DNA from: a virus | DNA length: 40,118 bases | IMG/VR virus record: IMGVR_UViG_3300020421_000059 | Span: 1 to 40,118 of that record | Reading direction: 5' to 3' (one strand) | In this document: in pieces, positions 7,997-16,776 of the stretch | Layout: each line of letters opens with the position of its first letter | How positions within the stretch are numbered: position 1 is the stretch's first letter | Position numbers and translations under genes: made by a program | Notes under the pieces: model-generated | What the model was told of the DNA's origin: nothing | Seen by the model: the letters and a program-made list of their open reading frames with translations, nothing else | Databases searched by the model: none

Positions 7997-10900
7997 ATGA
8001 GTGAACTAGAAAGCCTTTACAGAGTTCTTGTTGATCAAGGTTTGTACACAAAATCTTTTGATGAATTTAAACAGCAGTACTCTGATGACCAATATAAGAA
8101 AAAAGTTTTTGATGTAGTAAAAGAAAAAAAACTATACACAAAAGAATTTTCTGATTTTACAGATAAATATTCTGAAAAAAAAAACGATGGCTTTACTTTG
8201 GGGGAGACAGATATGGATTTGCCACAAAAAGAGGTTTCATCGGATACACCAAAACCCGAAAAACAAGAGATTGATACTGAAGAAGGTTTTCAAGCTAAAG
8301 ACTATTTAGGGGAGTTTTTAGGGGGTGCTATTGATGCTGGGGTTAGGCAAGGAAAGACCGCAGAAGAAACAATGGAACTTATTTATAAGGGAGATAAAAT
8401 CTCTGACGAAGAAATACAATCATACATAAACGCAGTAAAAAAGATGGAACAAGACGGACCATCTGAAGATATGATTGAATTCCAAAGAATTGCTGAAGAA
8501 AACGGAGGGGGCTTTGGAGGATTTATAGCAGCACTAGGAACTGAAGGAGTAGGAGCGAATGCAGCTACAGAAGTTGCTTTAACTAGTTTCTCTGGTATGA
8601 TAAGCGCAGCTATTGATGCTAAAGAAGAAACAGCATTAGGGGTTGGGGCAGGCGCAGCCCTTGGAGCTGCTGCTGGAGCTACTGCATTACCTTTTGCGCC
8701 TGTTACTGCCCCAGCAGGGGCTATATCAGGAAGTTTAGCTGGTTTATTTGGAGCATCTGGAGGTCTATTAGAAACCTCTATGTCGTACACCGAGTTCTTA
8801 AAAGAAGAGTTAGGGGACAAGGATTTTAATATTGAAAACATAAGAGAAGTTTTAAAAAACGAAGAAGTAAAAGACAGAATAAGAAACAAAGCATTAACAA
8901 GAGGTGGGATTATTGGCTTAGTTGATGCTATGAGCGCAGGTATTGCTGGATCAGTCGCAAAGGGAGTTGGTAAAACAATAGGAAAAGTAAGTACAAAACT
9001 TGGTAAAGCAGCAAAAGCAACAGCTCAGATTACTTCCTCTGGGATTGTTGAAGGTGTAGGTGGCGGAACAGGAGAAGCGTTAGCTAGGTTAGCTGTGGGT
9101 CAAGAAATGGATGCAACAGAAATAGGATTTGAAGCAATAGGTGGAGCTCCTAAGGGAGCGATTACGGGTCCTATAGGTATTCTTAGAGCAACAGGAGACT
9201 CTAAACCTTCTTTTAAAATTAATGGCGAAACTGTGCCAAAAGGAACAGCTGAGAGAGTAATAAATACATCCACTCCAGAAGATTTAACAAAAATAAAAAT
9301 AGAAGTCAAAAATGATGATTTCTTAGAAACAAAACTGAATGACAAAAAAGAAAGACACAATGTTTCAGAACAACTTCCTGACGGCATTCCAGATGCAAAT
9401 AGAGAGGAAGTAATAGATCTTGAGATAGAAAGAAAAAAACTAGAAAATAAAAAATCAGTATCCGCAAAACAAAGAATAAAAGAATTAGATGCAGAAATAG
9501 CTGAAAAATCTAAAAAAATTGTAGAGGAAACTGTAGAAGAAGCTTCGACTACCACAGAGGAAACAAAAGTTTCAGAGAGCGAGATAGACGAGTTATTGAG
9601 CGAGATAGAAAGAGTCGAAAATCAAGGCACCTTAGAAGAAAATATAGGAGAAAAAGCCTATATGGATGGTAAGGAGGGTATGATTAAAATAGACGATGAG
9701 AACGCAAACACTATTGTTTTTGAAAGTAACGATGAGATAATAAACTTAGGGCGATTAGATTTAAACGGCAAGGACTTAATTGCTAGTAAAGATATCAGCT
9801 TGATGCCGCCTGAAGGTGTAGATGTTACAAAATCAAACGAAAGCTCTGACGTTATAAGTTTAGATGGTAAAGAATATAAATTTATAGGCAGGTCAAGAGA
9901 TAAAAAAGGTAAGGCTGTTGTCAAATTAAAAGAAGCAAAAAGCGGGCTAATAAAAAGATTTATTGGAGCAAAAGCAGAAAGAATATTAAAGGACCAATCA
10001 TTAAAAAAACCGAAAAAAAGAATTGATGTTTTAAACGTAAAGAAAAAAACAGATCCCATGATGACTCAAAAGAGCTATGAGTCAAAGGCTTTAGAAGAGG
10101 TTATAGAATTAGAAAGACAAGCAAACGAGGATTTATCAGTTTTTGAGCAAGAATTATTGGATGTAGCCGTAAAACAAACTGAGAATAAGGACCTAATACA
10201 AGTGGGAGAAAATATTTTTCAAGTTACACAAAAACCTAACGGTGAAGTATCTGTTTCTCAAATGAGAGAGGATGGAAAGCTAGTGCCTGTGTTCGATTCC
10301 AAAAAAAGATCAGATGCCGCAGAAAAGTTTAAAAAAGACAAAAGCAATAAAGAAAAAGCCTTAATTGAAGATGCTGAAAATAAAATAAATGAATATAGAC
10401 AAGAACAAGAAGATAAAATTATAAATTTTTTAGACAAAGCTATTAAAGAAACCTCATCTCAAGGAAGGGCTTTCGACGCTAGTTTAGGTCTGCCAATGTT
10501 TGTTGTTAACAGTTCTTTGAAAATAATTAAAGCGTCTTATAAGGCGGGCAAGGCTTTATCACAAGCTATTCAAGACGGCATAATACACTTGCGAAAACAA
10601 GGATATGGAGTTAATGAGTTAGAGTATAAAAAGTATGTATTAAACAACCTAAAAGACTCTAATAAAAAACCAAAAATACAAGTAGATGAGGAGTCAAAAA
10701 TAACTAAAGATCAACAAGATCTTGAAGTGAAACAGAAGGTAGAGGAGCAAACAGAAGTTGTAGAAGAAAAAAAGACTGATTCTGACGACATTGTTAACGA
10801 AATTGGCGTTGCTTTATTTGTAAATAAAATATCAAACGCCCTTAAAGGAGTTCAAAGCTTTGTCAAGAAAAAACGATTAAAGCACTTTAGCGCAAAAGGA

Positions 10901-13408
10901 CTTATTCCCGATATCATTTACAGACAGAGAGAAAAAAGAAACTCACTTGTCAGGCAGTATGTGACTAAAATAAATAGAACCTTTAAAGATGTCAGGAGGA
11001 TTTTAAAAACAGTTCCTAAAGACAAAAGAGATTCAGTTATGCAAGACTTTGATCTTGTTTTGAAGGGTAAAAAGAAGTCTGTAGACAGCTCTCTTCCTTT
11101 GGAAATGGCTGCTGTTGTAGCAAGAATGAGGTCAGAAATAGATGGTCTTTCGAATATGCTAATGGAAAGCGGCTATTACGACTCATCAAATGAAATTTCC
11201 AAATCAAGAGAAGAAGGCCTTAATTCAATATTGAAAAACATAGGAAGCTACGTAAATAGAAGCTATAGAATATTTAGCGACCCTAACTGGTCAAGATTAG
11301 TCTCGGACGAGGTTAAAGAAAATGCAAGAAAGTTTTTTAGAAGAGAAGCAATTAAAAATAATAAGAGTGTTTCTGAGCAAGAAATAGAGCAGAAGATAAA
11401 CGAAATATTAGATAAAGCTGAGGAAAATAAATTTATTGTAGCAGGAAAAGATGGGAAGATAAGCAAAGATATACTTAGAAGAAGGAAAGACATTCCGCCA
11501 GAGATTAGGGCTTTAATGGGTGAGGTAGAAAATCCATTAGAAAATTATCAAAACACAATTTTAAAACAAGCTCAATTACTTTTTAATTATCAATACCAGA
11601 GGAAAATAGCAGAAGCTGGAGAAAATACTTTCTTTACAAAAAATAGGACTGACAAGAACACTAAGCAAATAGCTAAAGAAGGAAATGAGTCTTATCCAGA
11701 ATTGGCTGGTCTTTGGACCACTCCAGAGATAGCTGAGACCTTTAAGAAACCTAATCCTATGCCAGACTGGATGGATACATTTGTTAAGGTTAATGGAACA
11801 ATTAAGTGGTTAAAAACAGTAGGTAGTGTAGCTACACACGTAAAAAACATAATAGGAAATCATGGATTTGTTATGATGAACGGTCATTTAAATCCAAAAG
11901 AATTTTTTAAAGCGGGTCAAAATGTGTGGGCAGAATTTACTGGAATGACAAATGATCAGCAAAAAAAATACTTTGATAATTTAGTAGCATTGGGTATTGT
12001 CAAGCAAAGTGCTACTCTAGGGGATATTAGGACGGCTTTTACTGATAAATCTTTTGAGGAAGCATATGAAAAATCTTTAACAGATCAAGCTAGGAGTGTA
12101 GCAAAAAACAAAGAGGGATTGGCAAATAATTTAAAATATATTCAATCTTTATTTAAAGCATCAAAAACAGGTAAGGCTAGTAAAAGATTAGTTGATTTTT
12201 TAAATGATGCTTATCAAACGGAAGATGATTTTTTTAAAGTAGTTGCGTATGAAATAGAAAAATCAAGATATGCTGATGCGTTGTTTGAAAAAGATAAGTC
12301 TCAGCTAACTGAAGATCAGTCTAAAAAAGTAGACAAGGTAGTTGCGGAAATTGTAAAAAATACTTACCCCACTTACGATAGAGTGCCTCCACTAATAAAA
12401 AAACTAGGTAGAGCTCCTTTTTTAGGTGCGTTTGTATCTTTTAAGGCGGAATCTATAAGAACAGCGGTTAATACGTACGCATTAGCTATAAGAGAGGGAA
12501 AAAGCAAAAACCCTAAGATAGCAACACTAGGAGCTAAAAGACTCATGGCTGCTGGACTTTATACTAGCGTAAAATTAGCTATAGCATCACAATTCGCTAT
12601 GGCTGTAAGATCTTTTATTACTGGTGGAGATGGAGACGAAAGTCAAGAGTATAATGATTTAAAAAGATTTTTACCTGAGTGGTCTAAAAACTCTATAATT
12701 TCAATGTCATCAAAAGAACCTGGTAAATACACATACACAGATTTTACCGCCAACGATCCACACGCCTTTATGTCTGAGCTTGTTGTTGCAGGTAGGGATG
12801 AAAAAGATATATTTCCTTCTGTAATAGAAAAATTAACAGCTTTAGGAAAACCATTTCTTGGAAAAGATCTTATATTTGGTTTTGGCACGGAAGCGTTTAA
12901 AATAGCTCAAAGCGAAAGATTTTCTACAGAAGAAAAAATGGAAAAAATAATGACTGAGTTTTATAAGCTTATGGAACCTGGAACGGTATCATCTTTAAGA
13001 AGAATTGGAAATGCTGCAATAAAAGAGGGAGGAGATAGAGCTTTAAAAGAATTAAGAGGCTTTACTGGATTCAAACCTGTGGACGTAGATATAGAAAAAC
13101 AATATGGCTATAAAGCATTTGATTATAAAAAACAAAAAGATCAGTACAAGTCAACCTATAATAGAGTTAGGTATAACAAAGAAAGCACAGAAGAAGATCT
13201 ATCGGTTGCATACGATCAAATAAATACCAGTTACAAACAAATGATTAAAAACTTGCAAGAAGACACAAGCGCTGCGCTTAGGCTTGGTGCGGATGAATAT
13301 AATCTTAAAAAACAATTAAAAAATTCTAACTTCAATAAAAGAGATATAATGTATATTTTTACAGATTGGGATGATTACGAGTACATTCCAACTCAAATGA
13401 GTAATTAA
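7997..13408 (+). CDS. Giant internal virion / ejection protein
   Basis: 1803 residues, the largest gene here. The N-terminus has two copies of a short motif, LYxxLVDQGLYTKSFDEFKQQY and KKLYTKEFSDFTDKY. Residues about 215-250 are a Gly/Ala-rich hydrophobic stretch (GVGAGAALGAAAGATALP) and about 300-345 another, both able to enter a membrane. The middle is highly charged and probably coiled-coil. Around residues 1260-1300 lies IKWLKTVGSVATHVKNIIG, typical of large polyvalent phage proteins. Size, position and membrane-active segments suggest delivery with the genome. No lytic transglycosylase or other enzyme motif was identified. Confidence 0.65.
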   Translation: MSELESLYRVLVDQGLYTKSFDEFKQQYSDDQYKKKVFDVVKEKKLYTKEFSDFTDKYSEKKNDGFTLGETDMDLPQKEVSSDTPKPEKQEIDTEEGFQAKDYLGEFLGGAIDAGVRQGKTAEETMELIYKGDKISDEEIQSYINAVKKMEQDGPSEDMIEFQRIAEENGGGFGGFIAALGTEGVGANAATEVALTSFSGMISAAIDAKEETALGVGAGAALGAAAGATALPFAPVTAPAGAISGSLAGLFGASGGLLETSMSYTEFLKEELGDKDFNIENIREVLKNEEVKDRIRNKALTRGGIIGLVDAMSAGIAGSVAKGVGKTIGKVSTKLGKAAKATAQITSSGIVEGVGGGTGEALARLAVGQEMDATEIGFEAIGGAPKGAITGPIGILRATGDSKPSFKINGETVPKGTAERVINTSTPEDLTKIKIEVKNDDFLETKLNDKKERHNVSEQLPDGIPDANREEVIDLEIERKKLENKKSVSAKQRIKELDAEIAEKSKKIVEETVEEASTTTEETKVSESEIDELLSEIERVENQGTLEENIGEKAYMDGKEGMIKIDDENANTIVFESNDEIINLGRLDLNGKDLIASKDISLMPPEGVDVTKSNESSDVISLDGKEYKFIGRSRDKKGKAVVKLKEAKSGLIKRFIGAKAERILKDQSLKKPKKRIDVLNVKKKTDPMMTQKSYESKALEEVIELERQANEDLSVFEQELLDVAVKQTENKDLIQVGENIFQVTQKPNGEVSVSQMREDGKLVPVFDSKKRSDAAEKFKKDKSNKEKALIEDAENKINEYRQEQEDKIINFLDKAIKETSSQGRAFDASLGLPMFVVNSSLKIIKASYKAGKALSQAIQDGIIHLRKQGYGVNELEYKKYVLNNLKDSNKKPKIQVDEESKITKDQQDLEVKQKVEEQTEVVEEKKTDSDDIVNEIGVALFVNKISNALKGVQSFVKKKRLKHFSAKGLIPDIIYRQREKRNSLVRQYVTKINRTFKDVRRILKTVPKDKRDSVMQDFDLVLKGKKKSVDSSLPLEMAAVVARMRSEIDGLSNMLMESGYYDSSNEISKSREEGLNSILKNIGSYVNRSYRIFSDPNWSRLVSDEVKENARKFFRREAIKNNKSVSEQEIEQKINEILDKAEENKFIVAGKDGKISKDILRRRKDIPPEIRALMGEVENPLENYQNTILKQAQLLFNYQYQRKIAEAGENTFFTKNRTDKNTKQIAKEGNESYPELAGLWTTPEIAETFKKPNPMPDWMDTFVKVNGTIKWLKTVGSVATHVKNIIGNHGFVMMNGHLNPKEFFKAGQNVWAEFTGMTNDQQKKYFDNLVALGIVKQSATLGDIRTAFTDKSFEEAYEKSLTDQARSVAKNKEGLANNLKYIQSLFKASKTGKASKRLVDFLNDAYQTEDDFFKVVAYEIEKSRYADALFEKDKSQLTEDQSKKVDKVVAEIVKNTYPTYDRVPPLIKKLGRAPFLGAFVSFKAESIRTAVNTYALAIREGKSKNPKIATLGAKRLMAAGLYTSVKLAIASQFAMAVRSFITGGDGDESQEYNDLKRFLPEWSKNSIISMSSKEPGKYTYTDFTANDPHAFMSELVVAGRDEKDIFPSVIEKLTALGKPFLGKDLIFGFGTEAFKIAQSERFSTEEKMEKIMTEFYKLMEPGTVSSLRRIGNAAIKEGGDRALKELRGFTGFKPVDVDIEKQYGYKAFDYKKQKDQYKSTYNRVRYNKESTEEDLSVAYDQINTSYKQMIKNLQEDTSAALRLGADEYNLKKQLKNSNFNKRDIMYIFTDWDDYEYIPTQMSN

Positions 13409-13492
13409 AAAAAAGGAGACAATTGTGTATAGTATGGAAAATACATCTAATTTTGCCCCCTCTTTTCTTAATAACCAATGTTCAACACAAAC
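13409..13492. other. Convergent intergenic gap
   Basis: 84 bases between the end of the rightward virion block and the end of the leftward early block. No clear terminator hairpin with a T-run is seen. A 35-codon rightward open frame begins at 13435 but runs into the nuclease gene and has no support. Confidence 0.5.
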
Positions 13493-13948
13493 CTACAATA
13501 TATTTTTTAGAATTTCAACAGTTTCGTCACAATCTTTTTGATTTCGTGGCATAAATAAGTTTGTTTGTATTCCCTCGTTCACTAAATGCATCTTAAATAG
13601 CTTCCAGCGCATAGGGAAAGCTTCGTTTGGATTTCCCTTAGTTTCTATTATAAATCTTGGTGGGTCTTGAATATCTATAAAGTCTGGAGTATACTTAATC
13701 CCGAGTAGCTTTTTATTACCCCTGTCGTGTAGTATTTTTTTTGACTTTGTTTTCTCGTAGGATGCCATAGGAAAGTCACAGCCGTTGATGATAGTGAACG
13801 TCTTACCTTCATAGTTATTCTTGATCTTTGCTTTCTTTAGAGCCTTGTACATATAGAGCTCTAGCTTAGAGGCAAACTCAATACCATCTTCTTTAACTTT
13901 TGTGGACCTTGTTATTTGTCTTCTTTTAGTACCCTTCCTCCTCCTCAT
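13493..13948 (-). CDS. T7 endonuclease I-like / PD-(D/E)XK nuclease
   Basis: 151 residues. A very basic N-terminus (MRRRKGTKRRQITRSTK) is followed by FASKLELYMYKAL with Glu30, then YTPDFID (Asp89) and IIETKG (Glu102, Lys104). The E...D...ExK order and spacing match T7 endonuclease I and related phage resolvases. It probably cleaves branched DNA during replication or packaging. Its start overlaps the preceding gene by 23 bases. A close alternative is another small phage PD-(D/E)XK nuclease family. Confidence 0.75.
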   Translation of the reverse strand: MRRRKGTKRRQITRSTKVKEDGIEFASKLELYMYKALKKAKIKNNYEGKTFTIINGCDFPMASYEKTKSKKILHDRGNKKLLGIKYTPDFIDIQDPPRFIIETKGNPNEAFPMRWKLFKMHLVNEGIQTNLFMPRNQKDCDETVEILKNIL

Positions 13949-14399
13949 CGTCCATTTTAATTATAGATACAATATCTTCAATCAACAATATGTGCTCATA
14001 AAACTCTCTAGCGTCTTCCTCGCTTTCCCCTATATACTCTTCCCATGTCCTGCTCCCAGTGCCCATTAGATCATTTTTAGTAAACACACTATATCTGTTA
14101 AAATTGTTTATTTTGGATAAATAAAGTAAGTCTTTTAAAGAATCCCAAAAGCTAGGATATTCCATTAGACACACTACAGCTTGCCTGTCAGTAATGCCTA
14201 ATCTTTCAGCCGTCCATAAAACTTCAATATCGGGTATTGTCTCGATGTACAAGTCATAATTTTCTTTAACAAAAACATATAAATAATTGTCCTTAATTTC
14301 AGATACATCAACTATCTCCTTTAAGGCAGTTAATGCTTTTATTGCATCCGACAACTCAAGAGGTTTATTAAAAACTATTTTTTCTGATCTTAACCTCAA
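13926..14399 (-). CDS. Hypothetical acidic protein
   Basis: 157 residues, not recognised. It alternates helix-like and strand-like segments (LSDAIKALTALKEIVDVSEI, then YLYVFVKENYDLYIETI) and ends in an acidic tail (MDDEEEEGY). No Cys/His metal site or membrane segment. It lies upstream of and overlaps the resolvase-like gene, suggesting co-expression. Confidence 0.6.
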   Translation of the reverse strand: MRLRSEKIVFNKPLELSDAIKALTALKEIVDVSEIKDNYLYVFVKENYDLYIETIPDIEVLWTAERLGITDRQAVVCLMEYPSFWDSLKDLLYLSKINNFNRYSVFTKNDLMGTGSRTWEEYIGESEEDAREFYEHILLIEDIVSIIKMDDEEEEGY

Positions 14400-14408
14400 G
14401 GCTTTTAT

Positions 14409-14624
14409 TTACTTTATTATTTCATTCTTCTTCTTCCCAGAATCTGCTTGTATATCTTCCTTCAGTTGATCTACTGCTTTTTGGTACCCATCCATGCGTT
14501 TTAAGGTCTCTAGCGTCCCAATCGAGAGGTCTTTCAGGTTCTGTAGTTGGGTTAGGATCGCTTGTTGCATCCCTAGTATATTTTTTGCTTGATTTTTTAT
14601 TTGAATTAATTCGCTTTCCTTCAT
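14409..14624 (-). CDS. Small coiled-coil protein
   Basis: 71 residues, heptad-like throughout (IKNQAKNILGMQQAILTQLQ), with a Lys-rich end. A second frame (14422-14640) overlaps almost completely, but this one has the more natural composition and an A-rich leader (GAAAAAAATG). Function unknown. Confidence 0.55.
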   Translation of the reverse strand: MKESELIQIKNQAKNILGMQQAILTQLQNLKDLSIGTLETLKRMDGYQKAVDQLKEDIQADSGKKKNEIIK

Positions 14625-14641
14625 TTTTTTCTTTTTTCATT

Positions 14642-14728
14642 TCAAAAATTATCTATCATGTTTTCTATCACAATAATTGCTAATCCTAAAGAAACAGCCC
14701 ACACGATAAAATGTACTATATCTAACAT
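14642..14728 (-). CDS. 28-aa single-span membrane microprotein
   Basis: A short frame encoding one hydrophobic helix (HFIVWAVSLGLAIIVI) with an acidic C-terminal end. Its ATG lies inside the last codons of the zinc-finger gene (ATGTTAG, 7-base overlap) and it has the usual A-rich leader. Translational coupling to the gene before it supports a real product. Function unknown; such peptides may affect the host inner membrane. Confidence 0.55.
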   Translation of the reverse strand: MLDIVHFIVWAVSLGLAIIVIENMIDNF

Positions 14729-14862
14729 TCATTTTTTTTAATTTGATTTAATGCGTCCTGTAGATGTTCTTTTTCCCAATGTATTCTGTATTCTAATCCT
14801 CCTGGAAATGTTTGTTCGCATTGGCTACACTTAATTGTATTGTTTTTTTTATTACCCTTCAA
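14722..14862 (-). CDS. 46-aa C2H2 zinc-finger protein, TTG start
   Basis: The frame contains a near-perfect classical C2H2 finger: Cys12-x2-Cys15-x3-Phe19-x5-Tyr25-x2-His28-x4-His33. There is no ATG; the only start that fits is TTG at 14862-14860, which overlaps the TGA of the metallophosphoesterase (TTGA). The same TTGA coupling occurs before the radical SAM gene. It probably binds nucleic acid or protein. The finger is clear, the function is not. Confidence 0.65.
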   Translation of the reverse strand: MKGNKKNNTIKCSQCEQTFPGGLEYRIHWEKEHLQDALNQIKKNEC

Positions 14863-16016
14863 AATAGATGAGTTAGTCTTGCCATCTGCCCGTGCTCCTT
14901 TGAGTGAATAAATCCTTCAACGGCTTTAGGCGCATGTTGATAGCCATTTCTGTGGTGCCAGCCGTCAGTTCCAGAAGGTGATCTAAGAGCCTCGACAGTA
15001 ACACCAATAAAATCTTTTGACATCTTATGATGTATGTGATGTATGTAGACGTATCTGTTTTTTGCTGAAGACCACTCCTCTCTCGCCTCTTGAGCCATAA
15101 GCAGAGGCAAGTCTTGCATTTTTGCTCCGTCTCCGTGCGTAGTTCCAATAAGGTTGTTATGATATTGATAATATTTTCTGTGAGCTATTGAAGTGTCAAA
15201 GGTAATGTTTTCACATTTATTATACCAAGAGCTAATTGAGTCGGCTAAAAAAAATCCGCTTTGATAATCATGGTTAGACGGATTAAACATGAAATGTACA
15301 TCAGCGACTTGAATTAATGTATCTAAAATGTCGATATAAAGCTTTTTAGCAATTAAAAAATTGTTATACCACATTCCATCTGTGTCTTGTGGAGTTCCGC
15401 TCGTAGTGGTCCTCTTGGGGGTGTCTATGTGTAATATATCGTTGCCTGCCACAAAGACAATTTTGTCTATGGTAAATCCAGATGCTTTTTTCAATATCCC
15501 CTCAACTCCAGATTTAACTCGCTGTACTGCTATTTGACAATTGTAATCCTCTCCCGTCTCAAATGAAGACGCTAACTTCCCAATATGTACATCAGCAGGA
15601 TCAATAACAAGTAAGCAGCCATCAGTAGTATTTGCTCTCTCAATGTATTCATAACTAAACGTGTGATTTTTGACAGCATCAATGTGGTCTTCAAGCAGCT
15701 GTTCAAAAGTAGGACCGCTGTCTTTATTTGGTTTAAACTGTATTGACCATTTCTTATCTTTTGACCACGCTATTCCTACGCTGCTAATGTCAATACCTCT
15801 CTCCTCACAAGCGCTTGCTAAAGCTGGCTGATCCTCAGTCCTTGTAAGTTTTTGTATATGCCTTGATATGTATCGCCTAGTAGATTCTACTGTCTTTTCT
15901 TCAAGGTTTATCTCTAGGTCTTGATGTATATACCTTGCGATCTCAGATGGACTCCTATGCCCATCCTTAAAATATTTTTCAGTTAAAGATTTTATTTCTT
16001 CATTTCTATCAATCAT
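14859..16016 (-). CDS. Calcineurin-like metallophosphoesterase with N-terminal HTH
   Basis: 385 residues from the chosen start. Metal-site motifs appear in order: ADVH (Asp142, His144), GND (191-193), NHD (248-250), GTTHGD (His294) and IHHIHH (326-330). The first 60 residues are helical with a helix-turn-helix look (RSPSEIARYIHQDL). It probably hydrolyses phosphodiesters in nucleic acid or nucleotides. An ATG 30 bases further upstream exists, but the start at 16016 overlaps the stop of the 56-aa gene (ATGATTGA), the pattern used throughout this operon, so it is preferred. Confidence 0.8.
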   Translation of the reverse strand: MIDRNEEIKSLTEKYFKDGHRSPSEIARYIHQDLEINLEEKTVESTRRYISRHIQKLTRTEDQPALASACEERGIDISSVGIAWSKDKKWSIQFKPNKDSGPTFEQLLEDHIDAVKNHTFSYEYIERANTTDGCLLVIDPADVHIGKLASSFETGEDYNCQIAVQRVKSGVEGILKKASGFTIDKIVFVAGNDILHIDTPKRTTTSGTPQDTDGMWYNNFLIAKKLYIDILDTLIQVADVHFMFNPSNHDYQSGFFLADSISSWYNKCENITFDTSIAHRKYYQYHNNLIGTTHGDGAKMQDLPLLMAQEAREEWSSAKNRYVYIHHIHHKMSKDFIGVTVEALRSPSGTDGWHHRNGYQHAPKAVEGFIHSKEHGQMARLTHLF

Positions 16017-16179
16017 CGTCTTTAATTTGATTTTGAAGCTTGTCAAGATTTACTTTTAAAGAACCTATTGAGCTTTTGGTTTCATCCTTATTGGGCTGGT
16101 TTATGGAGTCAATTATTTTATCTACGTTGCTATGTAGGGCTAGTCTTAACTTTTCCAAAAACCTAAACCTTTGTGTCAT
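16009..16179 (-). CDS. 56-aa helical protein
   Basis: A small frame linked to both neighbours: its ATG overlaps the TGA of the 101-aa gene (ATGA) and its TGA overlaps the ATG of the metallophosphoesterase. The sequence is helical, with a basic start (MTQRFRFLEKLRLALH) and a possible coiled-coil (LKVNLDKLQNQIKDDD). No known family recognised; real by context. Confidence 0.6.
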   Translation of the reverse strand: MTQRFRFLEKLRLALHSNVDKIIDSINQPNKDETKSSIGSLKVNLDKLQNQIKDDD

Positions 16180-16481
16180 ACATCTGGATCCATGTGCTGT
16201 AGAAACGAATCACCAACTCTTTTGTTGAATGATTTTATAGCTCTATATATTATTCTTGATTTCTTTTTTGTTTCTCTTTTTTCTGTTAAACTTGAGTCAA
16301 TACCCATTCTAGTATAAAGCAAAGTATCAAGCTCTAAAAGCGCATCCATTTTTTCTTTTTCACTTTTACTAACGTATCCCGCTACCTTTTCACAAAACGC
16401 AGAAACATCTAAATCAAATATGCTAAAAGTTTCTTGCCTTATTTTATCATATTCCCTTTCAAATAGTGTTTTTGTTGTCAT
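16176..16481 (-). CDS. Hypothetical helical protein
   Basis: 101 residues, predominantly charged helix (FEREYDKIRQETFSIFDLD, then EKEKMDALLELDTLLYTRM). Not recognised. First of three overlapping genes leading to the metallophosphoesterase. Confidence 0.6.
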   Translation of the reverse strand: MTTKTLFEREYDKIRQETFSIFDLDVSAFCEKVAGYVSKSEKEKMDALLELDTLLYTRMGIDSSLTEKRETKKKSRIIYRAIKSFNKRVGDSFLQHMDPDV

Positions 16482-16500
16482 AATATCAAAATTACTTAAT

Positions 16501-16776
16501 TTATATGAAACTCAAGTATTTAGAGCTTGCTTTTTTAATTATCTCCTTGTCAGCCATTTTTTTAAAATAAGCTAAGTATATTTCATAAATAGGCTGCCAC
16601 AGCTCATCGTTGGTATATGTTTTTGGAGAAACTATATTTTTAATCATTCCATTCGCCTCAACTCGGACGTTTAGTCTAATTTTGTTTTTCTTCAACAGCT
16701 CTGGTATTATAGTCACGCCATTAGAAAGACAAAAAGCCATAGCGTTTTGGTGTATCATGTTAGGATAAAATCTCAT
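16501..16776 (-). CDS. Hypothetical protein after the PP-loop gene
   Basis: 91 residues, not recognised. It has one Cys and a Lys-rich end. Its ATG overlaps the stop of the PP-loop gene by 4 bases (ATGA), so the two are probably co-translated and may work together. Confidence 0.6.
   Translation of the reverse strand: MRFYPNMIHQNAMAFCLSNGVTIIPELLKKNKIRLNVRVEANGMIKNIVSPKTYTNDELWQPIYEIYLAYFKKMADKEIIKKASSKYLSFI

Noticed and set aside
13409-13492. 35-codon rightward gene starting at 13435
   Set aside because: It runs into the nuclease gene on the other strand and has no recognisable features.
14422-14640. 72-codon leftward frame over the coiled-coil gene
   Set aside because: It overlaps the coiled-coil gene almost fully and its sequence is disordered and Pro/Thr/Arg-rich; the other frame is more natural.
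16017-16046. Upstream ATG for the metallophosphoesterase
   Set aside because: The ATG at 16016 overlaps the stop of the preceding gene as its neighbours do, and the extra residues show no conserved feature.
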